DNA of 54,845 nucleotides from Bryobacterales bacterium (GCA_026129915.1 JAHCHD010000011.1:1-54845); one strand, 5' to 3'. Shown: positions 32,611-41,938, counted from the first letter of the stretch. Program-made: numbers and translations. Notes: generated by a model from the letters alone, not told the origin.

Positions 32611-33933
32611 TCATTCGGTGAGTTTCGCAAGCTTGCGGTATAAGGTTTTTCTTTCGATCCCAAGGATCCGTGCCGCCTTTGCCTTGTTCCCGTGAGTTGC
32701 ATCGAGCACCCGGCGAATCTGTTCGGTTGCTAGATCCGCCAAAGAGCCCGTAGCCGTAATTCCCAACTCGGTCGTGGTTTGCAGGCTTGCGTTCACCTGT
32801 TCCGCCCGGATCCTTCCGTCTTCGCACAGCACCACCATGCGTTCCACCAAATGTTGCAGCTGGCGTACGTTTCCGGGCCAGGCATGCGCCTCTAGTGCCG
32901 CCATTGCAGACGGATGGAATCGCGCCTCCAGCCGGTAAGCTTCGTTGTACTTCTTCAGAAAGAAATGCGCCAACAGAGCTACATCTCCATGACGTTCGCG
33001 TAGCGGTGGAAGTACCACTCGAACTACATTTAGACGAAAGTATAAATCTTCGCGGAACTTTCCGTCCTTCACCTGATCCTGCAGGCTGCGGTTGCTGGCG
33101 GAAATCACGCGTACGTCCACCTTCCGTGCTTTGTTGGCGCCCAACGGGCGAACCTCTCGTTCCTGCAGGAAGCGCAACAGCTTGAGCTGGAATCCAGGCT
33201 CTACGTCGCCTACCTCATCCAGAAACACGGTGCCCTTGTTGGCGGCTTCAAGCAACCCCACCCGGTCTCGATCTGCTCCTGTAAACGATCCGCGAAGGGC
33301 TCCGAAGAGTTCGCTTTCGAGAAGTGAGCTCGCTACCGCGCCGCAATCCACCGCCTCAAACGGCATATGGCTGCGGCCGCTATTCTTGTGAATGAGGCGC
33401 GCTACCACTTCCTTTCCCGTTCCGGTTTCTCCCTCAATCAGCACAGTCGAGTCGGTAGGCGCCACCCGGGAGATTAGTTTGTAAAGTTCCACCATTGGAG
33501 CTGACGAGCCAATCATCTCGCTCTCGGGTAGGTCGTTCTCCTCCGCAACCTCGTCTTCCGCTTCCAATGAAGCCTCGGCCCGTCGGATCACTGCCAACAA
33601 GGTATCAAGGTCAAACGGCTTTGCGATATAGTCGAACGCCCCGCCCCGCGTGGCGGAGACTACGGTTTCCATGCTGCCGCGCCCGGTCATTAGGATCACT
33701 GCGCAATCCGGATTCAGTCGGCGAGCCTCATTCAGCACATCCAGGCCGGTGCGCGCGTCGAGGTAGATGTCGGAGAGCACGATGGGAAATCGCTCTTCGG
33801 CCAGTCTCTTGAACGCAGCACCGGTGCTAGAGGCCACCTCCACTTGGTAGCCCTCCATCTCCAGAAAAGTGGAGACCGTCGTCCGCACGCTTGTATCATC
33901 TTCCACCAGTAGCAGTTTGGCCATCTCTCCCAT
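32611..33933 (-). CDS. Sigma-54-dependent response regulator (NtrC family)
   Basis: Transcription activator of 440 residues: receiver domain (about 4-120, phosphorylated Asp55 in VLSDIYL), AAA+ domain with Walker A GETGTGKE (168-175), and a Fis-type helix-turn-helix at the C-terminus (NKAKAARILGIERKTLYRKL). The sigma-54 contact loop reads GSFTGA (215-220) rather than GAFTGA. No histidine kinase lies beside it, so it is an orphan here. Start at 33933 (GGAAG eight bases upstream). Its targets could include flagellar genes, but no clear -24/-12 site was seen near them. Confidence 0.93.
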   Translation of the reverse strand: MGEMAKLLLVEDDTSVRTTVSTFLEMEGYQVEVASSTGAAFKRLAEERFPIVLSDIYLDARTGLDVLNEARRLNPDCAVILMTGRGSMETVVSATRGGAFDYIAKPFDLDTLLAVIRRAEASLEAEDEVAEENDLPESEMIGSSAPMVELYKLISRVAPTDSTVLIEGETGTGKEVVARLIHKNSGRSHMPFEAVDCGAVASSLLESELFGALRGSFTGADRDRVGLLEAANKGTVFLDEVGDVEPGFQLKLLRFLQEREVRPLGANKARKVDVRVISASNRSLQDQVKDGKFREDLYFRLNVVRVVLPPLRERHGDVALLAHFFLKKYNEAYRLEARFHPSAMAALEAHAWPGNVRQLQHLVERMVVLCEDGRIRAEQVNASLQTTTELGITATGSLADLATEQIRRVLDATHGNKAKAARILGIERKTLYRKLAKLTE

Positions 33934-34150
33934 TCAAGCACTTCCCGAGACTCTTGGGACGAGGTGCCTAACCAGAGAGCCAGCCAGTGCCAGCAGTCGC
34001 GAGGGCGACGGTCATCGGGCAATTGCCATCAAGGATTCGCACTAGCCGTCAACGCTGCAGACCCGAACGATTGGCCCCTCCTCTGTGGCCGCCGCGATGA
34101 TTGCAGTAATTCACGGAATAACTGGCACGCCGTTTGTGATCTAGGAAGTG

Positions 34151-34818
34151 ATGAGACAACATCCCTCCTTGTGGAACGCCCGCTGGAAGCGCCGCAGTGT
34201 CTTGGACACGGCAGTCCGAGCCCTTGCGCTTCCAGCCACTTTTTTGGCGGGCGCAATCGCGGGTCAATTCACTTCTGCGCAGTCGACAAGTTCCGCAAAC
34301 CAGACCAGTCCCTCCGATCTCAATCGGGTTTCAACTGGCAGTACAGCACCGGCGTTTGAACTCCCAGATCCCCAACAAAAGCCGCGCTCATTGGCTTCAT
34401 TTCGAGGCATGCCGGTAGTGTTGGTCTTCTACCGGGGCTCCTGGTGACCCTACTGCACAACGCAACTGGTCGAGTTGCAGAAACTGATTGATAGCGCATT
34501 GGATGGGAAAAAGGCGGGGTCTTTGCCATCACGCCAGAGCCTGTTGACAAGCTCACCGAAATGGCGCGGAAGATCGAAGCAGGTTCCGGCAGATCCACCG
34601 GCATTGTCTTTCTGGCCGATGCGGATCATGCCGTCATAGACGCCTATGGACTTTTGAACCAAGTCGCAGCGGCGCGTGGCCGCTATCAGCCCCATCCCAC
34701 AACCTACGTACTGGACGCCAACGGCATTGTCCGCTGGAAGTTCACTGAGGTTGACTACAAGGTTAGGCCCACCAACGAGATGGTGTTGGTGGAGGTACAA
34801 CGGCTCGTAGGCCAATGA
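34151..34818 (+). CDS. Peroxiredoxin-like (AhpC/TSA) protein, candidate selenoprotein (UxxC), with a downstream one-base frameshift
   Basis: The N-terminal part has a membrane or signal segment (ALALPATFLAGAIAG), then a thioredoxin-fold start (TGSTAPAFELPDPQQKPRSLASF, VVLVFYRGSW). The next codon, 34445-34447, is TGA, followed by PYC. In this family the motif is WCPYC, so the TGA sits at codon 99, exactly on the catalytic cysteine; Cys102 is kept. Reading through gives TTQLVELQKLID, as expected. After LDGKKA a -1 shift (34508-34520) is needed to reach FAITPEPVDKLTEMARKIEA and the normal C-terminus (34561-34818). A terminator follows the gene. It is either a selenoprotein with a sequence error or a decaying gene; no sel genes are visible in the window. 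Confidence 0.6.
34445..34480 (+). promoter_or_regulatory. SECIS-like hairpin after the in-frame TGA
   Basis: GCAAC (34462-34466) pairs with GTTGC (34474-34478) around a seven-base loop TGGTCGA. The GGT of the loop lies 21-23 bases after the TGA. Bacterial selenocysteine insertion elements have an apical loop containing GGU about 16-37 bases after UGA, as in E. coli fdhF. The lower stem is weak. Confidence 0.5.
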
Positions 34819-35107
34819 CGCCTAACAGTCGGCGACGTTGTAAGGAATCGCCCTAAACCACAAAGACTTCGCCACCCGCCCAAGCGTAGAGGTGGCTGGC
34901 GAGTTTTTTGAAATACGGTAGGGGAGTTAGTGAGACACCGTTACGGCATGATGGGATCAGACGATTCCGGGATCGCGGTGTAAGCGCATGGCAGCCAGCA
35001 AGCGAATGACAGCCCCCAAGCACGAGATGGGGGCGTTGTAGGGCATGGGAAGTGCGAAGGGGAACGCATGCACGCTCCCCTGCCGGTTCCTAATGGGTTG
35101 TCTTTGC
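34819..35107. other. Gap between the peroxiredoxin-like gene and tpiA, with hairpins
   Basis: No gene seen in these 289 bases. A terminator for the plus strand is listed separately. Further on, GCCCCCA/TGGGGGC near 35015-35035 forms another hairpin without a T run. Confidence 0.5.
34867..34909 (+). terminator. Rho-independent terminator after the peroxiredoxin-like gene
   Basis: CTTCGCCACC and GGTGGCTGGCGAG can pair (GCCACC/GGTGGC, or CTTCGCCA/TGGCGAG with one bulge), followed by TTTTTT at 34904-34909. Confidence 0.6.
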
Positions 35108-35857
35108 CTAGAAGTTCACAATCGCTGCGAACGATGCCGGTTCCAGGCTCGCTCCACCAACAAGACCTCCATCAATGTCTTCCATCGCCATAAGGTCCTT
35201 CACGTTGTTCGGCTTTACACTGCCGCCATAGAGGATGCGGACCGCCGTAGCGGCGTCAGCTCCAAACTTCGCTGCTACCAACGCGCGAATCGCTTGGTGC
35301 GTTTCGCCGGCCATTTCGGGAGTTGCTGTCTTGCCAGTGCCGATTGCCCATACGGGCTCGTAGGCGATTACAATCTTTGCGAATTGCTCGTCGTCCAGCC
35401 CCGCTAATCCTCCATCGAACTGGGTCTGCAGCACCTCGTTGGTGCGGCCAGCTTCGCGCTCCTCGAGCAACTCGCCGACGCAGACAATTGGAATCAGCCC
35501 GGCCTCCAGCGCAGCCACTGCTCGCTTCAGCACCGTAGCATCGGTCTCACCAAAATACTGGCGGCGTTCGCTGTGGCCAATCACCACATACTGGCAGCCA
35601 GACGCTTTCAACATGGGTCCAGAAATCTCCCCGGTGTATGCACCTTCCTTCTCCCAGAACAGGTTCTGCGCGCCGATCCCGACATTCGAACCCGATGCGG
35701 ACGTTACCGCTGCGGCGATGTTCACATAGGGTGCGTTGATCACGATCTCACGGTCCTTGGCGTCCGCCACCATCGGCAGGAATTCGTTGAAAAAGGCGGT
35801 GGTTTCGGCGGGCGTCTTGTACATCTTCCAGTTGCCAGCCATAAAGGGTGTTCTCAT
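35108..35857 (-). CDS. tpiA: Triose-phosphate isomerase
   Basis: Interconverts dihydroxyacetone phosphate and glyceraldehyde 3-phosphate in glycolysis. The 249-residue TIM barrel has all active residues: NWKMYK (Lys11), VIGHSERR (His95) and AYEPVWAIGTG (Glu167), plus the phosphate loop VRILYGGSV. ATG at 35857 overlaps the stop codon of deoB, so the two genes are coupled. Confidence 0.97.
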   Translation of the reverse strand: MRTPFMAGNWKMYKTPAETTAFFNEFLPMVADAKDREIVINAPYVNIAAAVTSASGSNVGIGAQNLFWEKEGAYTGEISGPMLKASGCQYVVIGHSERRQYFGETDATVLKRAVAALEAGLIPIVCVGELLEEREAGRTNEVLQTQFDGGLAGLDDEQFAKIVIAYEPVWAIGTGKTATPEMAGETHQAIRALVAAKFGADAATAVRILYGGSVKPNNVKDLMAMEDIDGGLVGGASLEPASFAAIVNF

Positions 35858-37020
35858 TCGATTGCCTCCAGGAAACTCTCCCCTCGGGGGATGTCTGTGT
35901 GAAAACTGCGGGCCACGGTTTGGCCAATATCAGAAAGGGTTGAGCGCGTACCCAGGTTCACTCCCTTCGGGCAACCGGGTGCGTAGGTGAGCAACGGGGT
36001 GTACTCGCGGCTATGGTCCGTCGACGAAGTGGTAGGGTCGCAGCCATGGTCGGCGCAGAGGATCAGCAGGTCGCCTTCCCTCAGTGCTTCCAGCGCCACA
36101 GGTAGCCATGCATCGGTTTCCTCAAGCGCACGGGCGTAGCCTTCCACGTCATTGCGGTGACCAAACAGCATATCGAAGTCCACTAGATTCACCCAAACCA
36201 GCCCTGCGTCGAAATGGCGGATGGCATCCAGCGTGCGGTCCATTCCCTCGCTGTTCGATTTCGTCTTCTCACTGCTAGTGACGCCGCGATCGAGAAATAC
36301 ATCGGCAATCTTACCGATGCTATGTACAGTGACGCCCACTTCCGCCAGCCGGTCAAGCAGCATCCCCGGCGGTGGCGCCACCGCGAAATCGTGCCGATTT
36401 GCGGTTCTCGTAAAGCTGCCTGGTGCACCCACAAAGGGCCGCGCAATCACCCTGCCCACTTCGTGCTCGTCGCGCAGAATCTCGCGAGCCACTTCGCACA
36501 CGCGGTACAGCTCCGGCACCGGTACCAGCCCTTCATGCGCTGCAATCTGGAAGACGCTGTCCGCGGAGGTATACACGATCAGTTTGCTCGTGCGCAGGTG
36601 AGCTTCTCCCAGTTCCTTGATAATCTCCGTGCCCGAAGCGGGTATGTTGCCCAGCACGCCATATCCCGTTGCGGCTGTGAACGCCTCGATGATCTCGGCG
36701 GGAAAACCCTGTGGATATAGGGGGAGCGGCCTTTCCAGGTGAATGCCCGCCATCTCCCAGTGGCCGGTGGTGGTGTCTTTTCCGGGGCTGGCCAGGGCAC
36801 ACCGCCCAAAACAACCAATCGGTTCGTCATTGCGTTCGAGGCCCGCCAGCGGTGCGATATTTCCAAGCCCCATGGCGCAAAAGGTTGGCAGTCGCAATGG
36901 GCGCGTGCGGGCGATGTTGCCCAGCGTATTGCTTCCAGCATCGCCATAGGCAGCTGCGTCCGGCATCTCCCCGATGCCCACGCTGTCCAGCACTACCCAA
37001 AACACGCGGCGAAACGGCAT
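35854..37020 (-). CDS. deoB: Phosphopentomutase
   Basis: Converts ribose/deoxyribose 1-phosphate to the 5-phosphate, in nucleoside salvage. The 388-residue alkaline-phosphatase-fold enzyme has the metal-binding motifs LDSVGIGEMPDA, GKDTTTGHWE, DFDMLFGHRND and CADHGCDPTT/STDHSREY. Length is that of the family. It starts the deoB-tpiA pair and is divergent from the site-2 protease gene across 87 bases. Confidence 0.96.
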   Translation of the reverse strand: MPFRRVFWVVLDSVGIGEMPDAAAYGDAGSNTLGNIARTRPLRLPTFCAMGLGNIAPLAGLERNDEPIGCFGRCALASPGKDTTTGHWEMAGIHLERPLPLYPQGFPAEIIEAFTAATGYGVLGNIPASGTEIIKELGEAHLRTSKLIVYTSADSVFQIAAHEGLVPVPELYRVCEVAREILRDEHEVGRVIARPFVGAPGSFTRTANRHDFAVAPPPGMLLDRLAEVGVTVHSIGKIADVFLDRGVTSSEKTKSNSEGMDRTLDAIRHFDAGLVWVNLVDFDMLFGHRNDVEGYARALEETDAWLPVALEALREGDLLILCADHGCDPTTSSTDHSREYTPLLTYAPGCPKGVNLGTRSTLSDIGQTVARSFHTDIPRGESFLEAIE

Positions 37021-37107
37021 ACAAACTTCTATTCTTTCACACGCCGCCTTCCAGCCCGTTCCACCACAAAACTGTGTTTAGCTGAAAGAGGTTCAAAGTC
37101 TTCTCTC

Positions 37108-37734
37108 ATGGATACAAATACTCTCATCAACGCGGCGCTCACGGTACTTCTGTTCGTGATTCTGGTGACACCGCACGAGTTCGCCCACGCCTGGGTAGCA
37201 AAGCAACTCGGCGACGATACGCCCGTCCTGCAGGGCAGGGTAACCCTCAACCCGATAGCGCACATTGACTGGCTGGGGACGGTGATTCTGCCTGCTGCCG
37301 CAAGTCTGCTCGGCGGAGGTATTTTCGGGTGGGGTCGTCCTGTCCTCACAAACCCCAACAAACTTCGGGGTGGAACGCGAGGATTGGTTCAGGTGGCACT
37401 GGCCGGTCCGGCCATGAACGTGATCCTCGCCATCCCCTTCGCGGCCGCCGCAGCTTACTTCGCGGGCTCACAACCGGTGGCGGCGCAATTCTGCCTGCGA
37501 GCCACCTACCTAACAATTTTCCTGGCAATCTTCAACATGATGCCCGTTCCGCCACTCGACGGCTCAAAATTGCTACTGGCCGCCAATGTCCCGATGGTGG
37601 TGATGAATGAACTTGCCAGGGTGGGGCTACTGTTCCTCATTCTGGCGATGGTCTTCACCCCGCTGGGCACCTGGATGTATTCATTCAGCGTGGAATCGTC
37701 CTGGTTCCTTGTGAAGATGTTCGCGCGCCTCTAA
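37108..37734 (+). CDS. Site-2 protease family membrane protein (M50)
   Basis: Zinc metalloprotease of the membrane. The 208-residue protein has the HEFAH zinc motif in the first helix (LFVILVTPHEFAHAWVAKQLGDD) and the second motif NMMPVPPLDGSK near residue 150. It has about five hydrophobic segments and no PDZ domain, so it belongs to the short M50 group. ATG at 37108 is the natural start; the open frame extends upstream into deoB. Substrate unknown. Confidence 0.9.
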   Translation: MDTNTLINAALTVLLFVILVTPHEFAHAWVAKQLGDDTPVLQGRVTLNPIAHIDWLGTVILPAAASLLGGGIFGWGRPVLTNPNKLRGGTRGLVQVALAGPAMNVILAIPFAAAAAYFAGSQPVAAQFCLRATYLTIFLAIFNMMPVPPLDGSKLLLAANVPMVVMNELARVGLLFLILAMVFTPLGTWMYSFSVESSWFLVKMFARL

Positions 37735-37815
37735 GGGAGTCACCGCTCGGTCGCCATAACGAGGCCCGTCGTCCTGGGAGGTGCCGCGAAGTCGCGTGAT
37801 ACCATAAGAAAATCC

Positions 37816-37892
<77 letters not shown>

Positions 37893-38052
37893 CCGCTTTT
37901 CCCCGCCGTTATCGCCTGCTTAGTAGCCGTGCACGGTCCATCCATTTCGGGTCCGCAAGCATTTCGGAATACACGTCGCCCTGGGTTGCTACCGCGCAAG
38001 CGGCAAGGGGTATCTGTGCGCACCTCTAATCAAGCGTAAGTTCTTGAAAATA

Positions 38053-38128
38053 TGGTGACTCGGGCGGGGCTCGAACCCGCGACCCTCTGATTAAAAGTCA
38101 GATGCTCTACCAACTGAGCTACCGAGTC
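38053..38128 (-). tRNA. tRNA-Lys (anticodon UUU)
   Basis: On the minus strand: acceptor GACTCGG, D arm AGCTCAGTTGGTAGAGC, anticodon stem with loop CTTTTAA (anticodon TTT), T arm GCGGGTTCGAGCCCCGC and an encoded CCA (TGG at 38053-38055). Confidence 0.95.
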
Positions 38129-38366
38129 GAACTGGTGGGAAGGAGCATACGCTCCCATCTCTCAGGGTAACATAGGCATTCCCAACCACTCCGCGAGATG
38201 CCAGCCGAGATGCGAAAGCCAGAAGTGAATGCCCGCCGCTGGGAACCCAACCTGCGACTCTAGACGAAACAGCAGCGGAGGTTGGGTTCGTTTCGCACGC
38301 GGCCAGCGAACTTGTTCTGCCGACACTCCGCCAATAGTGTCAGAATGCCCCTTGGAGGATTCATTC

Positions 38367-39980
38367 ATGGCGGAAGCCGTTGTACTTATTGCAAGCGGAG
38401 ATCTGAGGTTGAGTGCGAATCGCGTCTGTTGGCCCGCGCAGCAGGCAGCGGAGGCCGCCGTGATGGCCGCCATCCGGAGTTTAGGGCGAGATGTGGTTCG
38501 CGGCCACGAAGAGGACCCTGTAAAGGGGCATGGCTTTATCGATAGCCAGAAGTACGGCATGGAAGTCTTTCGCCGTATTCCCACCACTGCTCCGCTCGTG
38601 GTGTGTGAGGCGGTTTGGCAATACAGCCACCATGTGCTGCACGGGCTAATCACCCACAAGGGACCCATCCTTACCGTCGCCAATTGGAGCGGGCAGTGGC
38701 CCGGCCTTGTGGGTATGTTGAATCTCAACGGAAGCCTCAGCAAGGCTGGCGTGCAGTTCTCGTCCCTCTGGAGTGAGGACTTCACCGACGAAGCGTTCCT
38801 GGGCGGGCTGCGCTCGTGGCTGGAAACCGGCAGAGTAACGCACGACCTCTCGCACGTGCGTCCACTGGCGGGGTTGTCTCTCCCTGATGAACCTTCAGCC
38901 ACGGGACGCAAGGTGGCGCAGGCAATGCGGGCGAGCAAAGCCATTATGGGTGTCTTCGATGAGGGCTGCATGGGCATGTACAACGCCATCATTCCGGATG
39001 AATTGCTGCATCCCACAGGGCTCTACAAGGAACGCCTCAGCCAGAGTGCGCTTTATGCTGCCATGCGCGAGGTAAGCGACGCGGAAGCGCAGGAAGTGCG
39101 TGATTGGTACAACGCGCGCGGCGTGCACTTTGTCACCGGCTCCAACGACGCGACCGAACTCACCGACGCGCAAATCCTGACGCAGTGCAAGATGTACATT
39201 GCCGCCGTGCGCATCGCGCATGAGTTTGGCTGTGATACCATCGGCATCCAATACCAGCAGGGCCTCAAGGATATTTGCCCGGCTAGCGATTTGGTGGAAG
39301 GTACTCTTAACAATGTTGAGCGCCCGCCCGTACGCCACGCGCAAACGGGCGAAGTTCTCTATGAAGGAGAGGCGCTGCCGCACTTCAACGAAGTGGATGA
39401 ATGCGCCGGCATTGACGGCCTTGTGACCTATCGCCTCTGGCGAGCGCTGGGCTATTCACCGGAAAACACGCTGCACGATTTGCGCTATGGAGAGGACTAT
39501 ACCTCAGATGGGCACACGGACTTCGTTTGGGTATTTGAGATTTCCGGGGCCGTCCCGCCCGCCCATCTCATTGGGGGATGGAGTGGGGTTGCAAGTGAAC
39601 GGCAGCCACCGATGTACTTTCCTCTGGGAGGAGGAACCGTAAAGGGTGTCTCGAAGCCCGGCGAAGTAGTGTGGAGCCGGGTTTACGTCGAAGGCGGCGC
39701 GCTTCACGCGGACTTGGGTCTGGCGAAGGTGGTGGAACTGCCAGCAGAGGAAACCCAGCGTCGCTGGCACGCCACTACGCCGCAATGGCCCATCATGCAT
39801 GCCGTGACGTATGGGGTATCGCGGGACCAGATGATGGCCAAGCACCGCAGCAACCACATCCAGGTGGCCTATGCGCCAGATCTTGAGGGAGCACAGCGCG
39901 CCCTGGCTGCGAAAGCGGCTGCATTTGCCGAGCTGGGGATGGCCGTAAATATCTGTGGATCGGAAACCGGCCTGCATTAG
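38367..39980 (+). CDS. L-fucose/L-arabinose isomerase-fold protein
   Basis: The 537-residue protein belongs to the fucose/arabinose isomerase superfamily, which interconverts aldoses and ketoses with a metal ion. Regions that look conserved: [15 protein letters not shown] (about 194-208), [15 protein letters not shown] and the C-terminal HGxTH-like part ([22 protein letters not shown]). ATG at 38367 has GGAGG nine bases upstream. The gene stands alone, so the substrate is not shown by context. No sugar kinase or transporter lies beside it. Confidence 0.8.
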   Translation: MAEAVVLIASGDLRLSANRVCWPAQQAAEAAVMAAIRSLGRDVVRGHEEDPVKGHGFIDSQKYGMEVFRRIPTTAPLVVCEAVWQYSHHVLHGLITHKGPILTVANWSGQWPGLVGMLNLNGSLSKAGVQFSSLWSEDFTDEAFLGGLRSWLETGRVTHDLSHVRPLAGLSLPDEPSATGRKVAQAMRASKAIMGVFDEGCMGMYNAIIPDELLHPTGLYKERLSQSALYAAMREVSDAEAQEVRDWYNARGVHFVTGSNDATELTDAQILTQCKMYIAAVRIAHEFGCDTIGIQYQQGLKDICPASDLVEGTLNNVERPPVRHAQTGEVLYEGEALPHFNEVDECAGIDGLVTYRLWRALGYSPENTLHDLRYGEDYTSDGHTDFVWVFEISGAVPPAHLIGGWSGVASERQPPMYFPLGGGTVKGVSKPGEVVWSRVYVEGGALHADLGLAKVVELPAEETQRRWHATTPQWPIMHAVTYGVSRDQMMAKHRSNHIQVAYAPDLEGAQRALAAKAAAFAELGMAVNICGSETGLH

Positions 39981-40024
39981 CGCCCCTGCTGCGAACACAA
40001 GGATTCTCCACCTGAAAAGAAAAA

Positions 40025-40055
40025 GGGCGACGCCGATTGGCTGTCGCCCCTTTCT
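40025..40055. terminator. Bidirectional terminator between the isomerase-like gene and ybgF
   Basis: GGGCGAC (40025-40031) pairs with GTCGCCC (40043-40049). A T-rich tail follows on the plus strand and an A-rich run precedes it, which gives a T-rich tail on the minus strand. It lies between two convergent genes. Confidence 0.8.
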
Positions 40056-40080
40056 TCTAACGCATTCTGCTCAGATGACG

Positions 40081-41028
40081 CTATCGCAGGCCCATCTGCT
40101 GTAGCTGCACACGCGCCTTGGGCGTGTACTCATCGTTCGGGAAGCGCTTGATTAGCGCGCGGAACTCTTCGGCGCCTTTGGTGCGCTGTCCCATCTTCAC
40201 CAGCGTCATTCCCTTCATGTACATGCCAAGCGGAGTGGCTGAGTTCTCCGGAAAGCGTTCCAGCATGCCATCAAACGAGGCCAGGGCCTTTTCGTAGTCT
40301 TTGCGAATGTAGTGAATTTCGCCAATCTGGTAGAGCGCGGTGGGCGCGGAATCAGACCCTGGAAAGTTCGTCAGGTACTCATCGAACTGCATGATGGCGA
40401 GATCGAAGTTTCCCCGTGCCTTGTCGCGCCGCGCATTCTCATAGAGCGAGGCCGCGGAAACGCCCGCTGCCGGCTTCGCCGGAGCGGTTCCCAGCGGCGA
40501 CGGACGCGCGCCAGGCATTGCGGCTGCACTTCCCAGGGTATCGGCCTGTCGGCTGTCGGCCGAGGGGGTCGATCCCGTGGGCGCACCCATCGACGCAGCT
40601 CCCGGCGGCGGAGGCGGCATGGTGTTCACTGCCGTGGAAACGTCCAGCAGCGTGCGCTCCATCGTGGTAATCCTGCGGTTAATATCTACCATCGTCTCGC
40701 GCAGGTACTGCATTTCATTCGCTAGCTGGTCCACCTTGTTGTTGAGATTGGCGACGGGCGTGCCCATAGTGCGCTGCATCTCGCGAACACGCTCCTGCAA
40801 CGTGGAATCCATCATGGTCACCGCGGTGTTCTGGCTACTGGAATTGTCGAGACTCTTCTGTGTCAATGACAGCAGCGTTTCCATCTTCTCGTCCAGTGTG
40901 CGTTGCAGCACACGCACGGAGTCCTGCAACAGCATTACATCCCGCTGCAACTCAGCAACTTCTTTGCGTTGTCCGAACATCAGGGCAGGCGACAACAACA
41001 AGAGGCAAACCAGTATTGATTTCATCAT
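40081..41028 (-). CDS. ybgF: Tol-Pal system protein YbgF/CpoB
   Basis: Periplasmic partner of Tol-Pal. ATG at 41028 opens a signal peptide (MMKSILVCLLLLSPALMFG). The 315-residue protein has a long coiled coil (about 20-130), a Pro/Ala/Gly-rich linker and C-terminal TPR repeats (ASLYENARRDKARGNFDLAIMQFDEYL, ALYQIGEIHYIRKDYEKALASF). Separated from pal by a strong terminator, so it may have its own promoter in the short gap. Confidence 0.92.
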   Translation of the reverse strand: MMKSILVCLLLLSPALMFGQRKEVAELQRDVMLLQDSVRVLQRTLDEKMETLLSLTQKSLDNSSSQNTAVTMMDSTLQERVREMQRTMGTPVANLNNKVDQLANEMQYLRETMVDINRRITTMERTLLDVSTAVNTMPPPPPGAASMGAPTGSTPSADSRQADTLGSAAAMPGARPSPLGTAPAKPAAGVSAASLYENARRDKARGNFDLAIMQFDEYLTNFPGSDSAPTALYQIGEIHYIRKDYEKALASFDGMLERFPENSATPLGMYMKGMTLVKMGQRTKGAEEFRALIKRFPNDEYTPKARVQLQQMGLR

Positions 41029-41048
41029 TTGAGAATACTCCAGACCAC

Positions 41049-41095
41049 AAAAAAGACCGGTGCTCCTGGCCGTTGGACGACCCGGAGCACCGGCC
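41049..41095 (-). terminator. Strong terminator between pal and ybgF
   Basis: CCGGTGCTCC (41057-41066) pairs perfectly with GGAGCACCGG (41084-41093) with a 17-base loop. On the minus strand the stem is followed by TCTTTTTT. It sits between two genes that belong to one functional set. Confidence 0.85.
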
Positions 41096-41170
41096 TTGTT
41101 TCCGAAAACGACAATGTGCTGAAACAATCAGCCCAAGCGCAATGCCATTCCGAGGCAGAAGCCTGGGAAC

Positions 41171-41938
41171 TTAGTTGCCCGTGGCGAAGTGTACGCGACG
41201 ATTGCGCTGGTAACAATCTTCGTTTTCTTCGCTGCAGACCTGCACTTCCTCACCGTAGCTTACCGGGCGAATCTTGCCGGTGTCTACGCCAAGGTTGGCC
41301 AGGAAATCCACCGCAGAGCGGGCGCGTCGGTCACCAAGGCCGAGGTTGTACTCAGCCGAACCACGCGGATCGCAGTAGCCACCCAATATCAGGCGAGCGC
41401 TCGGGAATTCCTGGAAGATCGACTTCAGCAAATCGGCGTCGCGGGTCAAGTCGCGCGCGGCATCCGGACGGATGCTGAACTTGTCGTAGTCAAAATAGGC
41501 ATCCACTAACTGGCTGACCCGCTGTTCCAGGGAAGCCTTGGGCGCTTCGGTAGGCTTGGGTGGAGCGGGCGGTGGCGGCACGTTCACATTCACCGTCACA
41601 GAACGAGTGGAAGAGCCACCAGCATTCCGGGCGGTAAGCGTGTAGGTGGTGGTATTGCTCGGGAACACCTGGCGGCTGCCAGATGCCATCACCGTTCCAA
41701 TGCCATTGTTAATGGAGACTTCATCCGCGCCTTCCACCACCCAACGGAGGGTAGAGGACTGTCCGCGGTCTATCGTGCCGGGCTCTGCCACCAGTGTCGC
41801 AATTACAGGCGCCGCGATGGTCTTGGTTACCTGCCGGCGGTGGGGGCGGGGGGGGGCGGGAATCTTCTTCTTGCATCCCGCGGCGGTGAGCAGCAGAGCC
41901 AGGCCCAAAAGGCTCAGTGCGATATATCGTTTAGTCAT
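41171..41938 (-). CDS. pal: Peptidoglycan-associated lipoprotein Pal with Ig-like insert
   Basis: Anchors the outer membrane to peptidoglycan. The 255-residue lipoprotein has the lipobox LLTAAGC, an Ig-like domain (about 45-115: TIDRGQSSTLRWVVEGADEVSI, TYTLTARNAGGSSTRSVTVNV), a Pro-rich linker and the C-terminal OmpA-like domain (VDAYFDYDKFSIRPDA, LGGYCDPRGSAEYNLGLGDRRARSAVDFL). ATG at 41938 has AGGAGG about 12 bases upstream. The Ig-like insert is not part of E. coli Pal. Confidence 0.93.
   Translation of the reverse strand: MTKRYIALSLLGLALLLTAAGCKKKIPAPPRPHRRQVTKTIAAPVIATLVAEPGTIDRGQSSTLRWVVEGADEVSINNGIGTVMASGSRQVFPSNTTTYTLTARNAGGSSTRSVTVNVNVPPPPAPPKPTEAPKASLEQRVSQLVDAYFDYDKFSIRPDAARDLTRDADLLKSIFQEFPSARLILGGYCDPRGSAEYNLGLGDRRARSAVDFLANLGVDTGKIRPVSYGEEVQVCSEENEDCYQRNRRVHFATGN

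Noticed and set aside
34508..34513. Programmed -1 frameshift at AAA-AAG in the peroxiredoxin-like gene
   Set aside because: The heptamer is G-AAA-AAG, not the canonical A-AAA-AAG, and no stimulator was identified; a sequence error is simpler.
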